Below are positions 1 to 9,012 of a stretch of DNA of 25,328 nt, in pieces. Every line of letters starts with the position of its first letter. The stretch's first letter is position 1. Both the position numbers and the translations under genes were made by a program. The notes beneath the pieces are model-generated. The model did not search any database and was not told the origin of the DNA. It saw only the letters and a list, made by a program, of their open reading frames with translations. The stretch comes from an uncultured Alistipes sp. (lineage in GTDB: Bacteria; Bacteroidota; Bacteroidia; Bacteroidales; Rikenellaceae), in contig CALGRZ010000041.1 in NCBI GenBank assembly GCA_937880705.1, forward strand, positions 1-25,328, in the 5' to 3' direction.

Positions 1-5
1 TCCCG

Positions 6-42
6 TTCGGTCGTTTCACCCGCCAATTCGGTCGTTTCACCC
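6..42. repeat. two direct 16-nt repeats, 21-nt period
   Basis: TTCGGTCGTTTCACCC occurs exactly twice, at 6-21 and 27-42. The start-to-start distance is 21 bp, about two helical turns. The pair lies about 75-110 bases upstream of the receptor start and may continue beyond the left edge of the window. The spacing would suit a dimeric or tandem DNA-binding protein, but the function is unknown. Confidence 0.6.
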
Positions 43-50
43 CTTGGGTG

Positions 51-92
51 TACTTATTTTAGAAAATAAGTATTATTTTCGCAGAGCGAAAA
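51..92. promoter_or_regulatory. two adjacent perfect palindromes in the leader of the outer-membrane receptor gene
   Basis: TACTTATTTT at 51-60 and its exact reverse complement at 63-72 are separated by AG, giving a 22-bp palindrome. Immediately downstream, TTTTCGC (76-82) and GCGAAAA (86-92) flank AGA, giving a 7-bp hairpin. Both lie within 66 bases of the start codon at 117. The first resembles an operator and the second could be a leader hairpin. I found no convincing TAnnTTTG promoter here. Confidence 0.5.
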
Positions 93-116
93 GTGAACAA
101 AAATTAGACAAAAGAT

Positions 117-3056
117 ATGAAGAAGATTTTATCAATTCTCGTAGTGATGCTTATGGCACTGCCCGCTATGGCGCAGTCATCGAAGATTACGGCAAAGGTC
201 ATCGACTCCGAGACGAAAGATGGCGTTATCGGCGCTATCGTCGAGGTGGTGTCGAAGAGCAATGCCAACTACCGCAAGCACGCTACAACAGGCGTAAATG
301 GTGATGTGGCTATCACATCGCTTGTTGCAGACGACTACACAATGACAGTTCAGTTCGTAGGCTACACCACCTACACCAAGGATATTTCGGTAAAGGGCGC
401 TACGGCGCTCGGCACCATCGAGCTTGTCGAGGGTGTGGCTATCGAGACCGTTGTTAAGGAGGTGCAGGCGTTGCGTACCTCGCAGAATGGCGATACGGTG
501 GCCTACAACGCCGCAGCCTTTAAGGTAGCCTCGGATGCCGATGTCGAGGGCCTTTTGAAGAAGATGCCCGGTATCACCATCTCGAATGGCTCGGTAGAGG
601 CTCAGGGCGAGCAGGTGAAGAAGATTTTTGTCGATGGCAAGGAGTTCTTTGGCGAGGATGTATCTACGGCGCTTAACTCACTACCGGCTCAGGCTGTCGA
701 TCGTATCGAGGTGTTCAACAAACTCTCGGATAATGCCGAGTTCTCAGGTATGGACGATGGCGAGGGCTACAAGGCTATCAACATCGTTACCCACGCAAAT
801 ATGCGTCAGGGTGTCTTCGGTAAGCTCTATGGCGGTTATGGCTATCAGCCCAATATTGATGGTGGCGCATCCACAGACCTTGCTTTTGAAAATAAGGAGA
901 CCTACAAGCCTCAGATTGGCGATGTTACATCGCACCATAAGTATAACCTTGGCGGTAATATCAATGTCTTCCAAGGTAACCACCGAGTATCGGTTATCGG
1001 CCTATTGAACAATGTCAACCAGCAGAACTTCTCGTTTGAGGATATCCTCGGCGTGAATGGTGGTGGCGGTGGTGGCCCTCGTGGTGGCGTAGGTCAGTAT
1101 ATGGTACGCCCGCAGAGTGGTGTTGCGAATGTCGGCTCGATAGGTACGCAGTATTCGGGTACATTTGGCAAAGATGATAAGATTAAGCTTAACGGCTCAT
1201 ACTTCTTTAACAAGACACGCACCCGCAATAAGAGTGTAATCGAGAAGTGGTACGAGGCACCTTCGCCTGTTGACACCCTTGAGCAGCGTGGCGAGTCGCT
1301 GACAAGCAACTACAACCACCGCTTCAACCTACGCTTCGACTGGACTATCAACAAGAATATGTCGCTAATGTCGCGTACCAACTTCAGCCTTCAGGGCAAC
1401 GATCCCTTCAGCCAGTCGTATGGCGAGCAGTGGGGCGAGACAGCAGAAAGCAAGGGTCTTCCCTACGAGATTTTGTACAACGGCTCTCAGTCATCATCGC
1501 GTGCATTGCGCTTCTCGGAGTTCTTGCAGTATCGCGTGAAGCTCGGCAAGGTGGGTCGTACCATCACCGTCGATGGTCGCTATGCACTGCGTAACACACC
1601 CCGCTCATGGACCCACAGCTACTCGACAATGGCTACGCTGCCCACCGACGTGGAGGGGCTCTACACCCCCTCGTTGCGCTATGTGTCGGCCATTGCACCG
1701 CAGGGCGAGACCGACATAAGGGCCAACTTTACCTATACCGAGCCTGTGGCAAAAAATGCGCAGGTGAGCCTTCAGTACCGCTTTGACTACGAGGATCAGG
1801 ATATCGACAAGCGCGCCTACATCACGGGTGAGGACTTCATTATCGCCCCCGGTACGCAGCCCGATGCCTCGCTGTCGACAATCACCACGAGCCGCAGTAT
1901 GGAGCATAGGGTAGGCCCCGGCTTCCGCTACTCGAAGGACCGTAATACGTTTGTGGCCAACGTCTTCTACCAGTACTCGACACTCGATGGCGTGGTCAAC
2001 GACGAGCATGTCAAGCGAGACTTCAACCACATCACCTACTTCATGATGGGTAACATTGCGTTTAACCCCCAGAACACCATTCGTCTCTTTGTCAACTCCT
2101 ACACTTGGAATCCCGATGTGCGCAACTTGCAGGATATCTACGATGTGTCGAATGCACAGTATATCTCGAAGGGTAACCCCGAGCTGCAGTCGTCATATAC
2201 GCACCGCATCAACTTCCACTACATACGCTCCAACATTGAGAAGGGTCGTACCTTTATGTGGATGTTCTCGACCCAGTTCCAGCAGAAGTATATCGGTCAG
2301 TCGGTGGTCTATAACCCCGATACGATGATCATCGGTGGCGAGGAGTACAACCCCTTGCAGTACTCGACATACGAGAATATGGATGGCTACCGTCAGCTGC
2401 GCACACACTTAAGCTATGGCTTCCCCATCGCCCCCATCAAGTGTAACCTTAACATGATGGCGGGTGTGAGCTGGACACGCACACCCTCGATGATTAATCA
2501 CGAGACCAACTTCACCAGCAACCTTGGCTACGATGCTATGTTGTCGCTGGGTAGTAACATCTCCGAGAATATAGACTTCACCATCCAGTGGAATGGTACC
2601 TACAACGACTCGAAGCAGTCGTTGGCCATGAAGGGTGCGAAGAACCAGTACTTCAACCACACGGCCTCGGGTACGCTCAAGTGGGTATTCTGGAAGGGTT
2701 TCTCTATTACGGCTGCGGTGAACTATAACCAGTATATAGGTTTTACGAACGACTACAACGAGGACTACCTCATCTGCAACGTATATCTGGGCAAGAAGCT
2801 CTTTAAGAACCAGCTGGGTGAGGTGCTTATCGGCGTCAACGACCTGCTGAACCAGAATACGGCCTTTGCCCGCACGGTGGGTAGCGGTTATACGCAGAAC
2901 TCGTGGAATAGCGTCATCGGTCGCTACTTCACCGTTCAGTTCAACTACAACCTGCGCTACTTTGGCAAGCGAGGCTCGACCAACATAGGTGACTATGACG
3001 GTATGGATGTCAAGGCCGGCCGTCCCGGTTTTGGTCGTCCGCCCATGCACCACTAA
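117..3056 (+). CDS. TonB-dependent-receptor-like outer membrane beta-barrel protein
   Basis: A 979-residue outer-membrane protein. Residues 1-19 form a signal peptide ending in AMA-Q. A carboxypeptidase-regulatory-like beta-sandwich follows (about 22-105, with the typical GYTTYTKDISV stretch). A plug-like region (about 110-225) contains GDTVAYNAAAFKV and a segment ending FVDGKEFFGEDVSTAL, both typical of the Bacteroidetes outer-membrane beta-barrel family related to TonB receptors. The remainder is an aromatic-rich barrel with alternating strands, and a glycine-rich loop lies near residue 315. The family is usually predicted to import or bind substrates at the outer membrane; nothing here identifies the ligand. 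No SusD-like partner is next to it. The start is the first Met and is followed by a good signal peptide. The gene stands alone and ends at a strong hairpin shared with the convergent peptidase gene. Confidence 0.88.
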   Translation: MKKILSILVVMLMALPAMAQSSKITAKVIDSETKDGVIGAIVEVVSKSNANYRKHATTGVNGDVAITSLVADDYTMTVQFVGYTTYTKDISVKGATALGTIELVEGVAIETVVKEVQALRTSQNGDTVAYNAAAFKVASDADVEGLLKKMPGITISNGSVEAQGEQVKKIFVDGKEFFGEDVSTALNSLPAQAVDRIEVFNKLSDNAEFSGMDDGEGYKAINIVTHANMRQGVFGKLYGGYGYQPNIDGGASTDLAFENKETYKPQIGDVTSHHKYNLGGNINVFQGNHRVSVIGLLNNVNQQNFSFEDILGVNGGGGGGPRGGVGQYMVRPQSGVANVGSIGTQYSGTFGKDDKIKLNGSYFFNKTRTRNKSVIEKWYEAPSPVDTLEQRGESLTSNYNHRFNLRFDWTINKNMSLMSRTNFSLQGNDPFSQSYGEQWGETAESKGLPYEILYNGSQSSSRALRFSEFLQYRVKLGKVGRTITVDGRYALRNTPRSWTHSYSTMATLPTDVEGLYTPSLRYVSAIAPQGETDIRANFTYTEPVAKNAQVSLQYRFDYEDQDIDKRAYITGEDFIIAPGTQPDASLSTITTSRSMEHRVGPGFRYSKDRNTFVANVFYQYSTLDGVVNDEHVKRDFNHITYFMMGNIAFNPQNTIRLFVNSYTWNPDVRNLQDIYDVSNAQYISKGNPELQSSYTHRINFHYIRSNIEKGRTFMWMFSTQFQQKYIGQSVVYNPDTMIIGGEEYNPLQYSTYENMDGYRQLRTHLSYGFPIAPIKCNLNMMAGVSWTRTPSMINHETNFTSNLGYDAMLSLGSNISENIDFTIQWNGTYNDSKQSLAMKGAKNQYFNHTASGTLKWVFWKGFSITAAVNYNQYIGFTNDYNEDYLICNVYLGKKLFKNQLGEVLIGVNDLLNQNTAFARTVGSGYTQNSWNSVIGRYFTVQFNYNLRYFGKRGSTNIGDYDGMDVKAGRPGFGRPPMHH

Positions 3057-3063
3057 TGGCACT

Positions 3064-3105
3064 AAAGAAGATGCACCGCAGAGTTCTCTGCGGTGCATCT
3101 TCTTT
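3064..3105. terminator. bidirectional terminator between convergent genes
   Basis: AAAGAAGATGCACCGCAGAG (3064-3083) is followed by TT and then its exact reverse complement (3086-3105). This is a 20-bp perfect stem whose ends are A-rich and T-rich on both strands. It sits between the receptor stop (3056) and the peptidase stop (3127), so it can serve both transcripts. Confidence 0.85.
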
Positions 3106-3126
3106 ATGTATGGGGGGTAGTTGCTA

Positions 3127-4494
3127 CTACTCCTCTGCGAAGTACTTGTAGAAGTAGGGCAGAGTCTCCAGACCCTTGTAGAACTGGTCGAGGCCATAGC
3201 TCTCGTTGGGTGAGTGGATGGCATCCTTCGACAGGCCGAAGCCCAGCAGGATAGACTTGATGCCCAGGATGTTCTCGAAGCCCGAGATGATCGGAATTGA
3301 GCCACCCGAGTAGAAGGGCAGAGGCTTGATGCCGAAGGTGGTCTCCACGGCCTTCTCGGCAGCCTTGTATGCGGGCAGGTCGGTAGGCGAGACGTAGGGT
3401 GCGCCACCGTGCAGGAACTCAACCTTAACCTTCACGCTCTTGGGCGCGATGCGGCGGAAGTGCTTCTCGAAGAGCTTGGCGATCTTCTTAAAGTCCTGAT
3501 TGGGAACAAGACGCATCGAGATCTTGGCGTAGGCCTTCGAGGGGATGACCGTCTTTGTGCCCTCACCTGTGTAACCGCTCCAGATGCCGTTTACGTCGAG
3601 CGAGGGGCGTATGCCTGTGCGCTCCATGGTGGTGTAGTCCACCTCGCCGGCTACGTCGCCCAGGTCGAGAGCACGCTTGTACTCCTCGAGCGAGAAGGGG
3701 GCCTTGTTCAGGGCCTTGCGCTCGGCATCGGTGAGGATGCGCACGTCATCGTAGAAGCCGGGGATGGTGACACGACCGAACTCATCGGTAAGCGATGCTA
3801 CGAGCTTGGCAAGCACATTGGCGGGGTTGGCCACAGCACCACCGAAGAGACCCGAGTGCAGATCCTTGTCGGGACCCGTAACCTCCACCTGCATATAGGT
3901 CAAGCCGCGCAGACCTGCGGTGATGGTGGGGCAATCCAGACCTATCATCGAGGTATCCGATACGAGGATAATGTCGGCCTTGAGCATCTTCTTGTTGTCG
4001 GCGCAGAACTTGTAGAGGCTGGGTGAGCCGATCTCCTCCTCGCCCTCCAGCATGAACTTCACGTTGCAGGGCAGTGTGTCGGTGGCAACCATCGCCTCGA
4101 AGGCCTTGGCGTGCATGAAGAGCTGACCCTTGTCATCGTCGGCACCACGGCACCAGATGCGGCCATCCTTAATCTCGGGCTCGAAGGGGTTGGTGCGCCA
4201 CTCGTCGATAGGATCCTCGGGCATCACGTCGTAGTGACCATATACAAGGACTGTCTTTGCCTTGGGGTCGATGATCTTCTCGGCATATACCACGGGGTTG
4301 CCCTCCGTAGGCAGCACGTCGGCACGGTCGGCACCGGCCTTCACCAGCGAGGCTGCGAGCCACTCGGCACAGCGTACCATGTCGCCCTTATGCAGCGAGG
4401 GTTGTGCGCTGATTGAGGGTATGCGCAGAAGGTCGAAAAGCTCTTCAAGGAAACGCTCCTTGTTGGCCTGAATGTAGTCGTTAGCAAGTTTCAT
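3127..4494 (-). CDS. M20 family dipeptidase (CNDP-like metallopeptidase)
   Basis: A 455-residue cytoplasmic zinc peptidase with no signal peptide. The M20 metal and catalytic set is visible: H87-x-D89 in YGHYDV, the bridging Asp in RGADDDKGQ (about 116-124), and EGEEEIGS (150-157), in which E153 is the likely general base and E154 a ligand. DLHSGLFGGAVANP marks the lid/dimerisation domain, and the last histidine is in AIHSPNESYGLDQF near the C-terminus. The length and motifs fit the carnosinase/non-specific dipeptidase branch that hydrolyses dipeptides or N-acyl amino acids; the exact substrate is not shown. The gene starts 22 bases after the stop of the mutase gene on the same strand, so the two are probably co-transcribed. 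The link between them may be no more than shared expression. Confidence 0.9.
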   Translation of the reverse strand: MKLANDYIQANKERFLEELFDLLRIPSISAQPSLHKGDMVRCAEWLAASLVKAGADRADVLPTEGNPVVYAEKIIDPKAKTVLVYGHYDVMPEDPIDEWRTNPFEPEIKDGRIWCRGADDDKGQLFMHAKAFEAMVATDTLPCNVKFMLEGEEEIGSPSLYKFCADNKKMLKADIILVSDTSMIGLDCPTITAGLRGLTYMQVEVTGPDKDLHSGLFGGAVANPANVLAKLVASLTDEFGRVTIPGFYDDVRILTDAERKALNKAPFSLEEYKRALDLGDVAGEVDYTTMERTGIRPSLDVNGIWSGYTGEGTKTVIPSKAYAKISMRLVPNQDFKKIAKLFEKHFRRIAPKSVKVKVEFLHGGAPYVSPTDLPAYKAAEKAVETTFGIKPLPFYSGGSIPIISGFENILGIKSILLGFGLSKDAIHSPNESYGLDQFYKGLETLPYFYKYFAEE

Positions 4495-4516
4495 AGTTCT
4501 ATGTTTTAAGGTTTAT

Positions 4517-5908
4517 TTACGCTTTGCAAATCTGTTCTATTTCGGAAATGAAACGCTGTGCCAGAGCATCGGCCTCCTCCATCGTGCGAGCCTCGGTGTA
4601 GACACGGATGATGGGCTCGGTATTGCTCTTGCGCAGGTGTACCCAGTTATGCTCGAAGTCGATCTTTACACCGTCAATATCGTTGACTCTTTCGTTTGAG
4701 TATCTGCTCTTTACGGTGGCAAGTATCTTGTCGACGTCAATCTTGGGTGTAAGCTCAATCTTGTTCTTCGAGGCGTAGTATGCGGGGTAGCTCTTGCGCA
4801 GCTCCGACATGGTCATGTCGAGGCCTGCAAAATAGGTCAAAAAGAGAGCTACGCCCACCAGCGCATCACGGCCGTAGTGCAGCTCGGGGTAGATCACACC
4901 GCCATTGCCCTCGCCACCTATTATGGCACCCGTCTGTTTCATCTTCTTAACCACGTTGACCTCGCCCACGGCCGAAGCCTCGTATGAGCAACCCTCGTAG
5001 CGTGAGGTGACATCGCTCAAGGCGCGTGATGACGAGAGGTTAGACACCGTATTTCCGGGTGTGTGCTTTAGGATGTAGTCCGCCACGGCCACCAGCGTGT
5101 ACTCCTCGACAAACATCTCGCCATTCTCCATTACGAAGGCAAGACGGTCGACATCGGGGTCTACCACAACACCCAGGTCGGCACCCTCGCGACGTATCAC
5201 CTCCGATATCTCGGTGAGGTTCTGTGGCAGGGGCTCGGGGTTGTGTGCAAACTCGCCCGTAGGCTCGCAGTTGAGCTCCACCACCTCGCAGCCGAGCTCG
5301 CGCAGCAGTGCGGGGATGACCACGCCACCCACCGAGTTCACGGCATCGACGACAACCTTGAAGTGGCGACGACGTACCGCCTCTCGATCCACAAGCTTGA
5401 GGGCCAGCACCTGCTCGATATGTCGCTTGTTAAAGTCTTCGCGCAGGATGACGTGTCCGATCTCGTCGATGGTGGGGTAGTCGTAAGCTGCATCCTCGGC
5501 CAGAGCCAGCACCTGCTTGCCCTCCTCGTCGTCGAGGAACTCGCCACGCTCGTTGAGGAGCTTCAGGGCGTTCCACTGGCGGGGGTTGTGCGAGGCGGTG
5601 ATGATGATACCGCCATCGGCCTTATGGGTGATGACTGCCATCTCGGTACCCGGCGTGGTGCAGAGGCCAACATTTATCACATCGACGCCACATCCCAGCA
5701 GCGTGCCCTCGACCAGGCTGTCGACCATCGAGCCCGATATGCGGGCATCGCGGCCTACGACGATGGTTATACGTTTCGAGGGGTTTTTGGCCTTCATCAG
5801 GCGCGAATATGCTGTGGTGAACTTAACGACGTCGATAGGTGTCAGGTTCTGGGCGGGAGCACCTCCGATAGTGCCGCGGATACCCGAGATAGATTTAATG
5901 AGTGTCAT
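4517..5908 (-). CDS. glmM: phosphoglucosamine mutase / phosphomannomutase family protein
   Basis: A 463-residue alpha-D-phosphohexomutase. I set the start at 5908 (MTLIKSISGIRGT), because the family always begins close to this S-G-I-R-G motif; the open frame continues 25 codons upstream through AT-rich leader sequence. The phosphoserine loop TASHNP has Ser106, the Mg-binding loop is DPDVDR (250-255), the sugar loop is GGEGNGG (331-337), and the C-terminal phosphate loop is RKSNTEPIIRVYTEA. Likely reaction: glucosamine-6-phosphate to glucosamine-1-phosphate on the way to UDP-GlcNAc, peptidoglycan and LPS. The sugar loop is not the E. coli GlmM form (GEQSGH), so phosphomannomutase or phosphoglucomutase activity cannot be excluded. 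It is the first gene of a two-gene minus-strand unit with the M20 dipeptidase. Confidence 0.87.
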   Translation of the reverse strand: MTLIKSISGIRGTIGGAPAQNLTPIDVVKFTTAYSRLMKAKNPSKRITIVVGRDARISGSMVDSLVEGTLLGCGVDVINVGLCTTPGTEMAVITHKADGGIIITASHNPRQWNALKLLNERGEFLDDEEGKQVLALAEDAAYDYPTIDEIGHVILREDFNKRHIEQVLALKLVDREAVRRRHFKVVVDAVNSVGGVVIPALLRELGCEVVELNCEPTGEFAHNPEPLPQNLTEISEVIRREGADLGVVVDPDVDRLAFVMENGEMFVEEYTLVAVADYILKHTPGNTVSNLSSSRALSDVTSRYEGCSYEASAVGEVNVVKKMKQTGAIIGGEGNGGVIYPELHYGRDALVGVALFLTYFAGLDMTMSELRKSYPAYYASKNKIELTPKIDVDKILATVKSRYSNERVNDIDGVKIDFEHNWVHLRKSNTEPIIRVYTEARTMEEADALAQRFISEIEQICKA

Positions 5909-5925
5909 AAGCGGTATAAAGGTTG

Positions 5926-5942
5926 TTTGATTGTAAATCAAA
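5926..5942. promoter_or_regulatory. small inverted repeat in the mutase leader
   Basis: TTTGATT and AATCAAA are separated by GTA, 18 bases upstream of the mutase start. The two arms match perfectly over 7 bp. It could be an operator or a weak leader hairpin. In AT-rich DNA this may also be chance. Confidence 0.3.
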
Positions 5943-6012
5943 AAATGCAAAAAATAGCGCAAATGTTTTGCTATTACCGACAAAATTATTAATTTTACGC
6001 GAATATTAAAAA

Positions 6013-6020
6013 TAAATTTG
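6013..6020 (+). promoter_or_regulatory. candidate -7 box for the nucleoside phosphorylase gene
   Basis: TAAATTTG matches the Bacteroidetes -7 consensus TAnnTTTG and lies 20 bases before the start codon. No TTTG was found at the expected 19-21 base distance upstream, so the call is weak. The short distance would give a very short leader. Confidence 0.35.
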
Positions 6021-6040
6021 ATATTAATTCACATTAAGAT

Positions 6041-6916
6041 ATGAGAACGATACCCTCTTCAGAGCTGATTATCAATGGTGACGGCTCTATTTTCCACCTG
6101 CATCTGAGGCCCGAGCAGCTTGCCGACACCGTTATTCTGGTGGGCGATCCCGGGCGTGTGGCCATGATTGCGGAGTACTTCGACAGCAAGGAGTGTGAGG
6201 TTGCCAATCGTGAGTTCCTCACCGTTACGGGTAGCTACAAGGGCAAGCGCATGACGGTGATGTCTACGGGTATCGGTATCGGCAATATCGACATAGCCGT
6301 CACGGAGCTGGATGCTCTGGCCAATATCGACTTTGCAACACGTCAGGTACGCCCCGAGCTGCGTCGTCTTAACCTGGTGCGCCTCGGCACGTCGGGTGCC
6401 ATACAGCGCGACATCGAGGTGGGCGAGATACTCTTCTCGCGCACGTCGCTCGGCTTTGATGGCCTGTTGTCCTACTATGAGGGTCGTGACGGTGTCTGTG
6501 ACCTCGGCCTTGAGCGCGCCTTCGAGGAGCATACGGCGTGGGATAAGAAGCTGCCCGCTCCCTACTTTGTAGATGCCGACAAGGAGCTCTTCGAGCTGTT
6601 CAAAGGCTCGGTGCGCGAGGGTATCACCATCGCTGCCCCCGGCTTCTACGCTCCGCAGGGCCGCTGGGTGCGCCTGCGTCCCCACGACATGGAGCTCAAC
6701 CAGAAGATCGAGTCGTTTGAGTATTGCGGCCGTCGTATCACCAACTTCGAGATGGAGGGCTCGGCACTCGCCGGCCTTGCAGCACTCATGGGTCACCGCG
6801 CAGCAACCATCTGCACCATCATCGCACAGCGTGTGGCCAAGGATGCCTGCACCGACTACAAGCCCTTCGTAAGACGAATGGTTGAGTTGGCCCTCGACAA
6901 GCTGTCGACGCTTTAG
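6041..6916 (+). CDS. nucleoside phosphorylase (uridine/purine phosphorylase family)
   Basis: A 291-residue protein of the PNP/UDP phosphorylase fold (nucleoside phosphorylase-I family), which cleaves nucleosides with phosphate to give the base and ribose-1-phosphate in salvage. Visible family motifs are VGDPGRV (about 35-41, phosphate-binding loop), GIGIGNIDIAVTELDAL (phosphate/ribose region), RLGTSGAI, and NFEMEGSALAGLAALMG near 230-246, where the Met-Glu pair contacts the ribose. The phenylalanine-rich middle section differs from E. coli Udp, so uridine versus purine preference is open. The gene is divergent from the mutase gene and 59 bases upstream of dnaN, so it may be read into dnaN. 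Confidence 0.88.
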   Translation: MRTIPSSELIINGDGSIFHLHLRPEQLADTVILVGDPGRVAMIAEYFDSKECEVANREFLTVTGSYKGKRMTVMSTGIGIGNIDIAVTELDALANIDFATRQVRPELRRLNLVRLGTSGAIQRDIEVGEILFSRTSLGFDGLLSYYEGRDGVCDLGLERAFEEHTAWDKKLPAPYFVDADKELFELFKGSVREGITIAAPGFYAPQGRWVRLRPHDMELNQKIESFEYCGRRITNFEMEGSALAGLAALMGHRAATICTIIAQRVAKDACTDYKPFVRRMVELALDKLSTL

Positions 6917-6975
6917 TCGGCCCGAAGTTTTTAGATGAGAGTAAAAGAATTAACAAAATAAAACAGACTGAAATT

Positions 6976-8103
6976 ATGAAATTTACTGTATCGAGTTCAG
7001 CACTGCTGTCGCTGCTCGCAACTACCGGCAAGGTTATCAGCAACAAGAACACACTCCCCATTCTCGACTACTTCCTGCTTGAGCTTAAGGATGGCGAGCT
7101 TACCGTGACCACCTCTGACTTGGAGACCACGCTCATCGGCCACCTCAATGTCGACAACGTAGAGCGTGAGGGTGTCATCGCCGCCCCCGCCAAGCTCATG
7201 CTCGACTCGTTGAAGGAGTTTCCCGAGATGCCTCTGGAGTTCGACGTTAACGACACCACATGGGAGATTAAGATCAAGTGGACAAGCGGTTCGCTCTCGA
7301 TCCCCGGTGCAAGTGCTGTGAGCTATCCCGCCATGCAGACCATCGCTGCGGAGCACAAGGAGATTGTTCTCGACGTGGATATGCTCATCTCGGGCATCAA
7401 CAAGACCATCTTCGCCACGGCCGACGATGAGTTGCGCCCTGTGATGAATGGCGTCTATTTCAACTTCGAGGAGGGCAAGCTCACCTTCGTGGCCACCGAT
7501 GCCCACAAGTTGGTGCGCTCGGTATGGGAGGCTGTCGATGTGGACTTCGCCGCATCGTTCATCCTGCCCAAGAAGCCTGCCAACCTGCTGAAGGGTGTGC
7601 TGCTCAAGGAGGAGGAGCCCATCCGCGTGTCGTTCGATGCGAAGAATGTCATCTTCGACCTTAAAAAGTTCAAGCTGGTGTGCCGTCTTATCGAGGGCAA
7701 CTATCCCAACTATAACGCTGTAATTCCTACGGCTAACCCCAACAAGGTGTTGGTAGATCGCGTGGAGCTGGTTAACGGCATCAAGCGTGTGGCGGTATGT
7801 TCTAACCCCACCACAAACCTTATCCGCATGGATATTGCCGGCAATAAGATCAGCCTTGCAGCGCAGGATATCGACTTCTCGGTATCGGCCAACGAGACCA
7901 TCTCGTGCAGCTATGACGGTCAGCCTGTGACCATCGGCTTTAAGTCTACCTTCCTTGTCGAGATACTCTCGAACATCGACAGCCCCACGGTGCAGATCGA
8001 GCTTGCCGACTCAACCCGTGCAGGTGTCTTCAAGCCCGTCTACGACGACAAGCACGCCGGCGAGGTGTTGATGCTGCTGATGCCGATGATGATCAACGCA
8101 TAA
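6976..8103 (+). CDS. dnaN: DNA polymerase III beta subunit (sliding clamp)
   Basis: A 375-residue protein of normal length for the family. It begins MKFTVSSSALLSLLATTGKVISNKNTLPILDYFLL, the standard N-terminus of the first clamp domain. Other landmarks are FVATDAHKLVR in the second domain and the typical end, LMLLMPMMINA. The dimeric ring holds the replicative polymerase on DNA and is the docking site for many repair proteins. It is not beside dnaA here; its neighbours are a nucleoside phosphorylase upstream and a DEDDh exonuclease downstream. The latter is suggestive, since DEDDh exonucleases include polymerase III epsilon, but that link is an inference from position only. Confidence 0.97.
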   Translation: MKFTVSSSALLSLLATTGKVISNKNTLPILDYFLLELKDGELTVTTSDLETTLIGHLNVDNVEREGVIAAPAKLMLDSLKEFPEMPLEFDVNDTTWEIKIKWTSGSLSIPGASAVSYPAMQTIAAEHKEIVLDVDMLISGINKTIFATADDELRPVMNGVYFNFEEGKLTFVATDAHKLVRSVWEAVDVDFAASFILPKKPANLLKGVLLKEEEPIRVSFDAKNVIFDLKKFKLVCRLIEGNYPNYNAVIPTANPNKVLVDRVELVNGIKRVAVCSNPTTNLIRMDIAGNKISLAAQDIDFSVSANETISCSYDGQPVTIGFKSTFLVEILSNIDSPTVQIELADSTRAGVFKPVYDDKHAGEVLMLLMPMMINA

Positions 8104-8128
8104 GATACACCGATAGGGTGGCGGGTGC

Positions 8129-8182
8129 TCGACAGAGTCTTTGTGGGGTGGTGGCGAACCACCCCGTAGCAACGCTTGTCGA
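8129..8182 (+). other. nested hairpin between dnaN and the exonuclease gene
   Basis: GGGGTGGT (8145-8152) and ACCACCCC (8158-8165) form a perfect 8-bp stem around GGCGA. The stem is enclosed by TCGACA (8129-8134) and TGTCGA (8177-8182). No T tract follows, so it does not look like a plain intrinsic terminator. It may shape or protect the leader of the downstream operon. Confidence 0.4.
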
Positions 8183-8238
8183 CCTCGTTGAACCCCTTTG
8201 GCAGAGTATCTCTTTGGTGCAACCAACAACATAGAGCA

Positions 8239-9000
8239 ATGAACCTAAAACTTAAACGACCCATAGTATTCTTCGACCTCGAAACCACGGGCGTGGACAC
8301 CTCGCGTGACCGCATCGTGGAGATCTCGATGGTAAAGATAACCCCCGATGGCGATAAGGTGGTTAAGACACGTCGCATAAACCCCGAGATGCCCATCCCG
8401 GCCGAGGCTACGGCCGTGCATGGCATCACGGATGAGGATGTTCGTGATGAGCCCACCTTCCGTCAGATAGCCAAGTCGCTGGCGCAGTTTATCGAGGGCT
8501 GTGACTTTGGAGGCTTCAACTCCAACCGTTTCGATCTGCCGGTGCTCGTCGAGGAGTTCTTAAGGGCCGGTGTCGACGTGGACTTCAAGCGACGTAGGTT
8601 TGTCGACGTGCAGAATATCTTCCACAAGAAGGAGCAGCGCACGCTGGTTGCAGCCTATAAATTCTACTGCGACAAGGATCTGGAGAATGCTCACTCGGCC
8701 GAGGCCGACACGCTGGCCACCTACGAGGTGCTCGAGGCGCAGATCGAGCGTTATCCCGATATTGGAGACACGGTCGAGGCCCTTGCCGACTTCTCGACAC
8801 ATGGCGAGATTGTCGACTTTGCCGGCCGTATAGCCCTTAACGACAAGGGCGAGGAGGTATTTACCTTTGGTAAGTACCGTGGCCGTAGTGTCGAGGAGGT
8901 CTTCCGTCAGGAGCCGAGCTACTACTCGTGGATGATGCAGGGCGATTTCCCGCTCTACACCAAGAAGGTGATCACCGAGATACGCCTACGACAGAAATAA
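8239..9000 (+). CDS. DEDDh 3'-5' exonuclease (DNA polymerase III epsilon-like)
   Basis: A 253-residue protein. I chose the ATG at 8239 because the exonuclease domain begins within ten residues of it (IVFFDLETTGVD); 21 extra upstream codons in frame have no family character. Motif ExoI is D13-x-E15, ExoII is FGGFNSNRFDLPVL, and ExoIII is AHSAEADT with the catalytic His and Asp. The C-terminal part, VFTFGKYRGRSVEEVF to the end, resembles the small domain (DUF3820-like) that follows the exonuclease in many Bacteroidetes epsilon-like proteins. It probably removes 3'-terminal nucleotides in proofreading or repair; whether it is the replicative epsilon subunit is not shown. It is the first gene of a tightly packed five-gene run, 12 bases before the LysM gene. 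Confidence 0.88.
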   Translation: MNLKLKRPIVFFDLETTGVDTSRDRIVEISMVKITPDGDKVVKTRRINPEMPIPAEATAVHGITDEDVRDEPTFRQIAKSLAQFIEGCDFGGFNSNRFDLPVLVEEFLRAGVDVDFKRRRFVDVQNIFHKKEQRTLVAAYKFYCDKDLENAHSAEADTLATYEVLEAQIERYPDIGDTVEALADFSTHGEIVDFAGRIALNDKGEEVFTFGKYRGRSVEEVFRQEPSYYSWMMQGDFPLYTKKVITEIRLRQK

Positions 9001-9012
9001 ACACTCTTACCT

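Noticed and set aside
2409..3422. 337-residue minus-strand frame over the receptor and peptidase ends
   Set aside because: It overlaps two well-supported genes and the terminator; the composition is that of a shadow frame.
5909..5983. Upstream 25-codon extension of the mutase gene
   Set aside because: The family N-terminus begins at MTLIKSISGIRG; the extension is AT-rich leader DNA with the inverted repeat.
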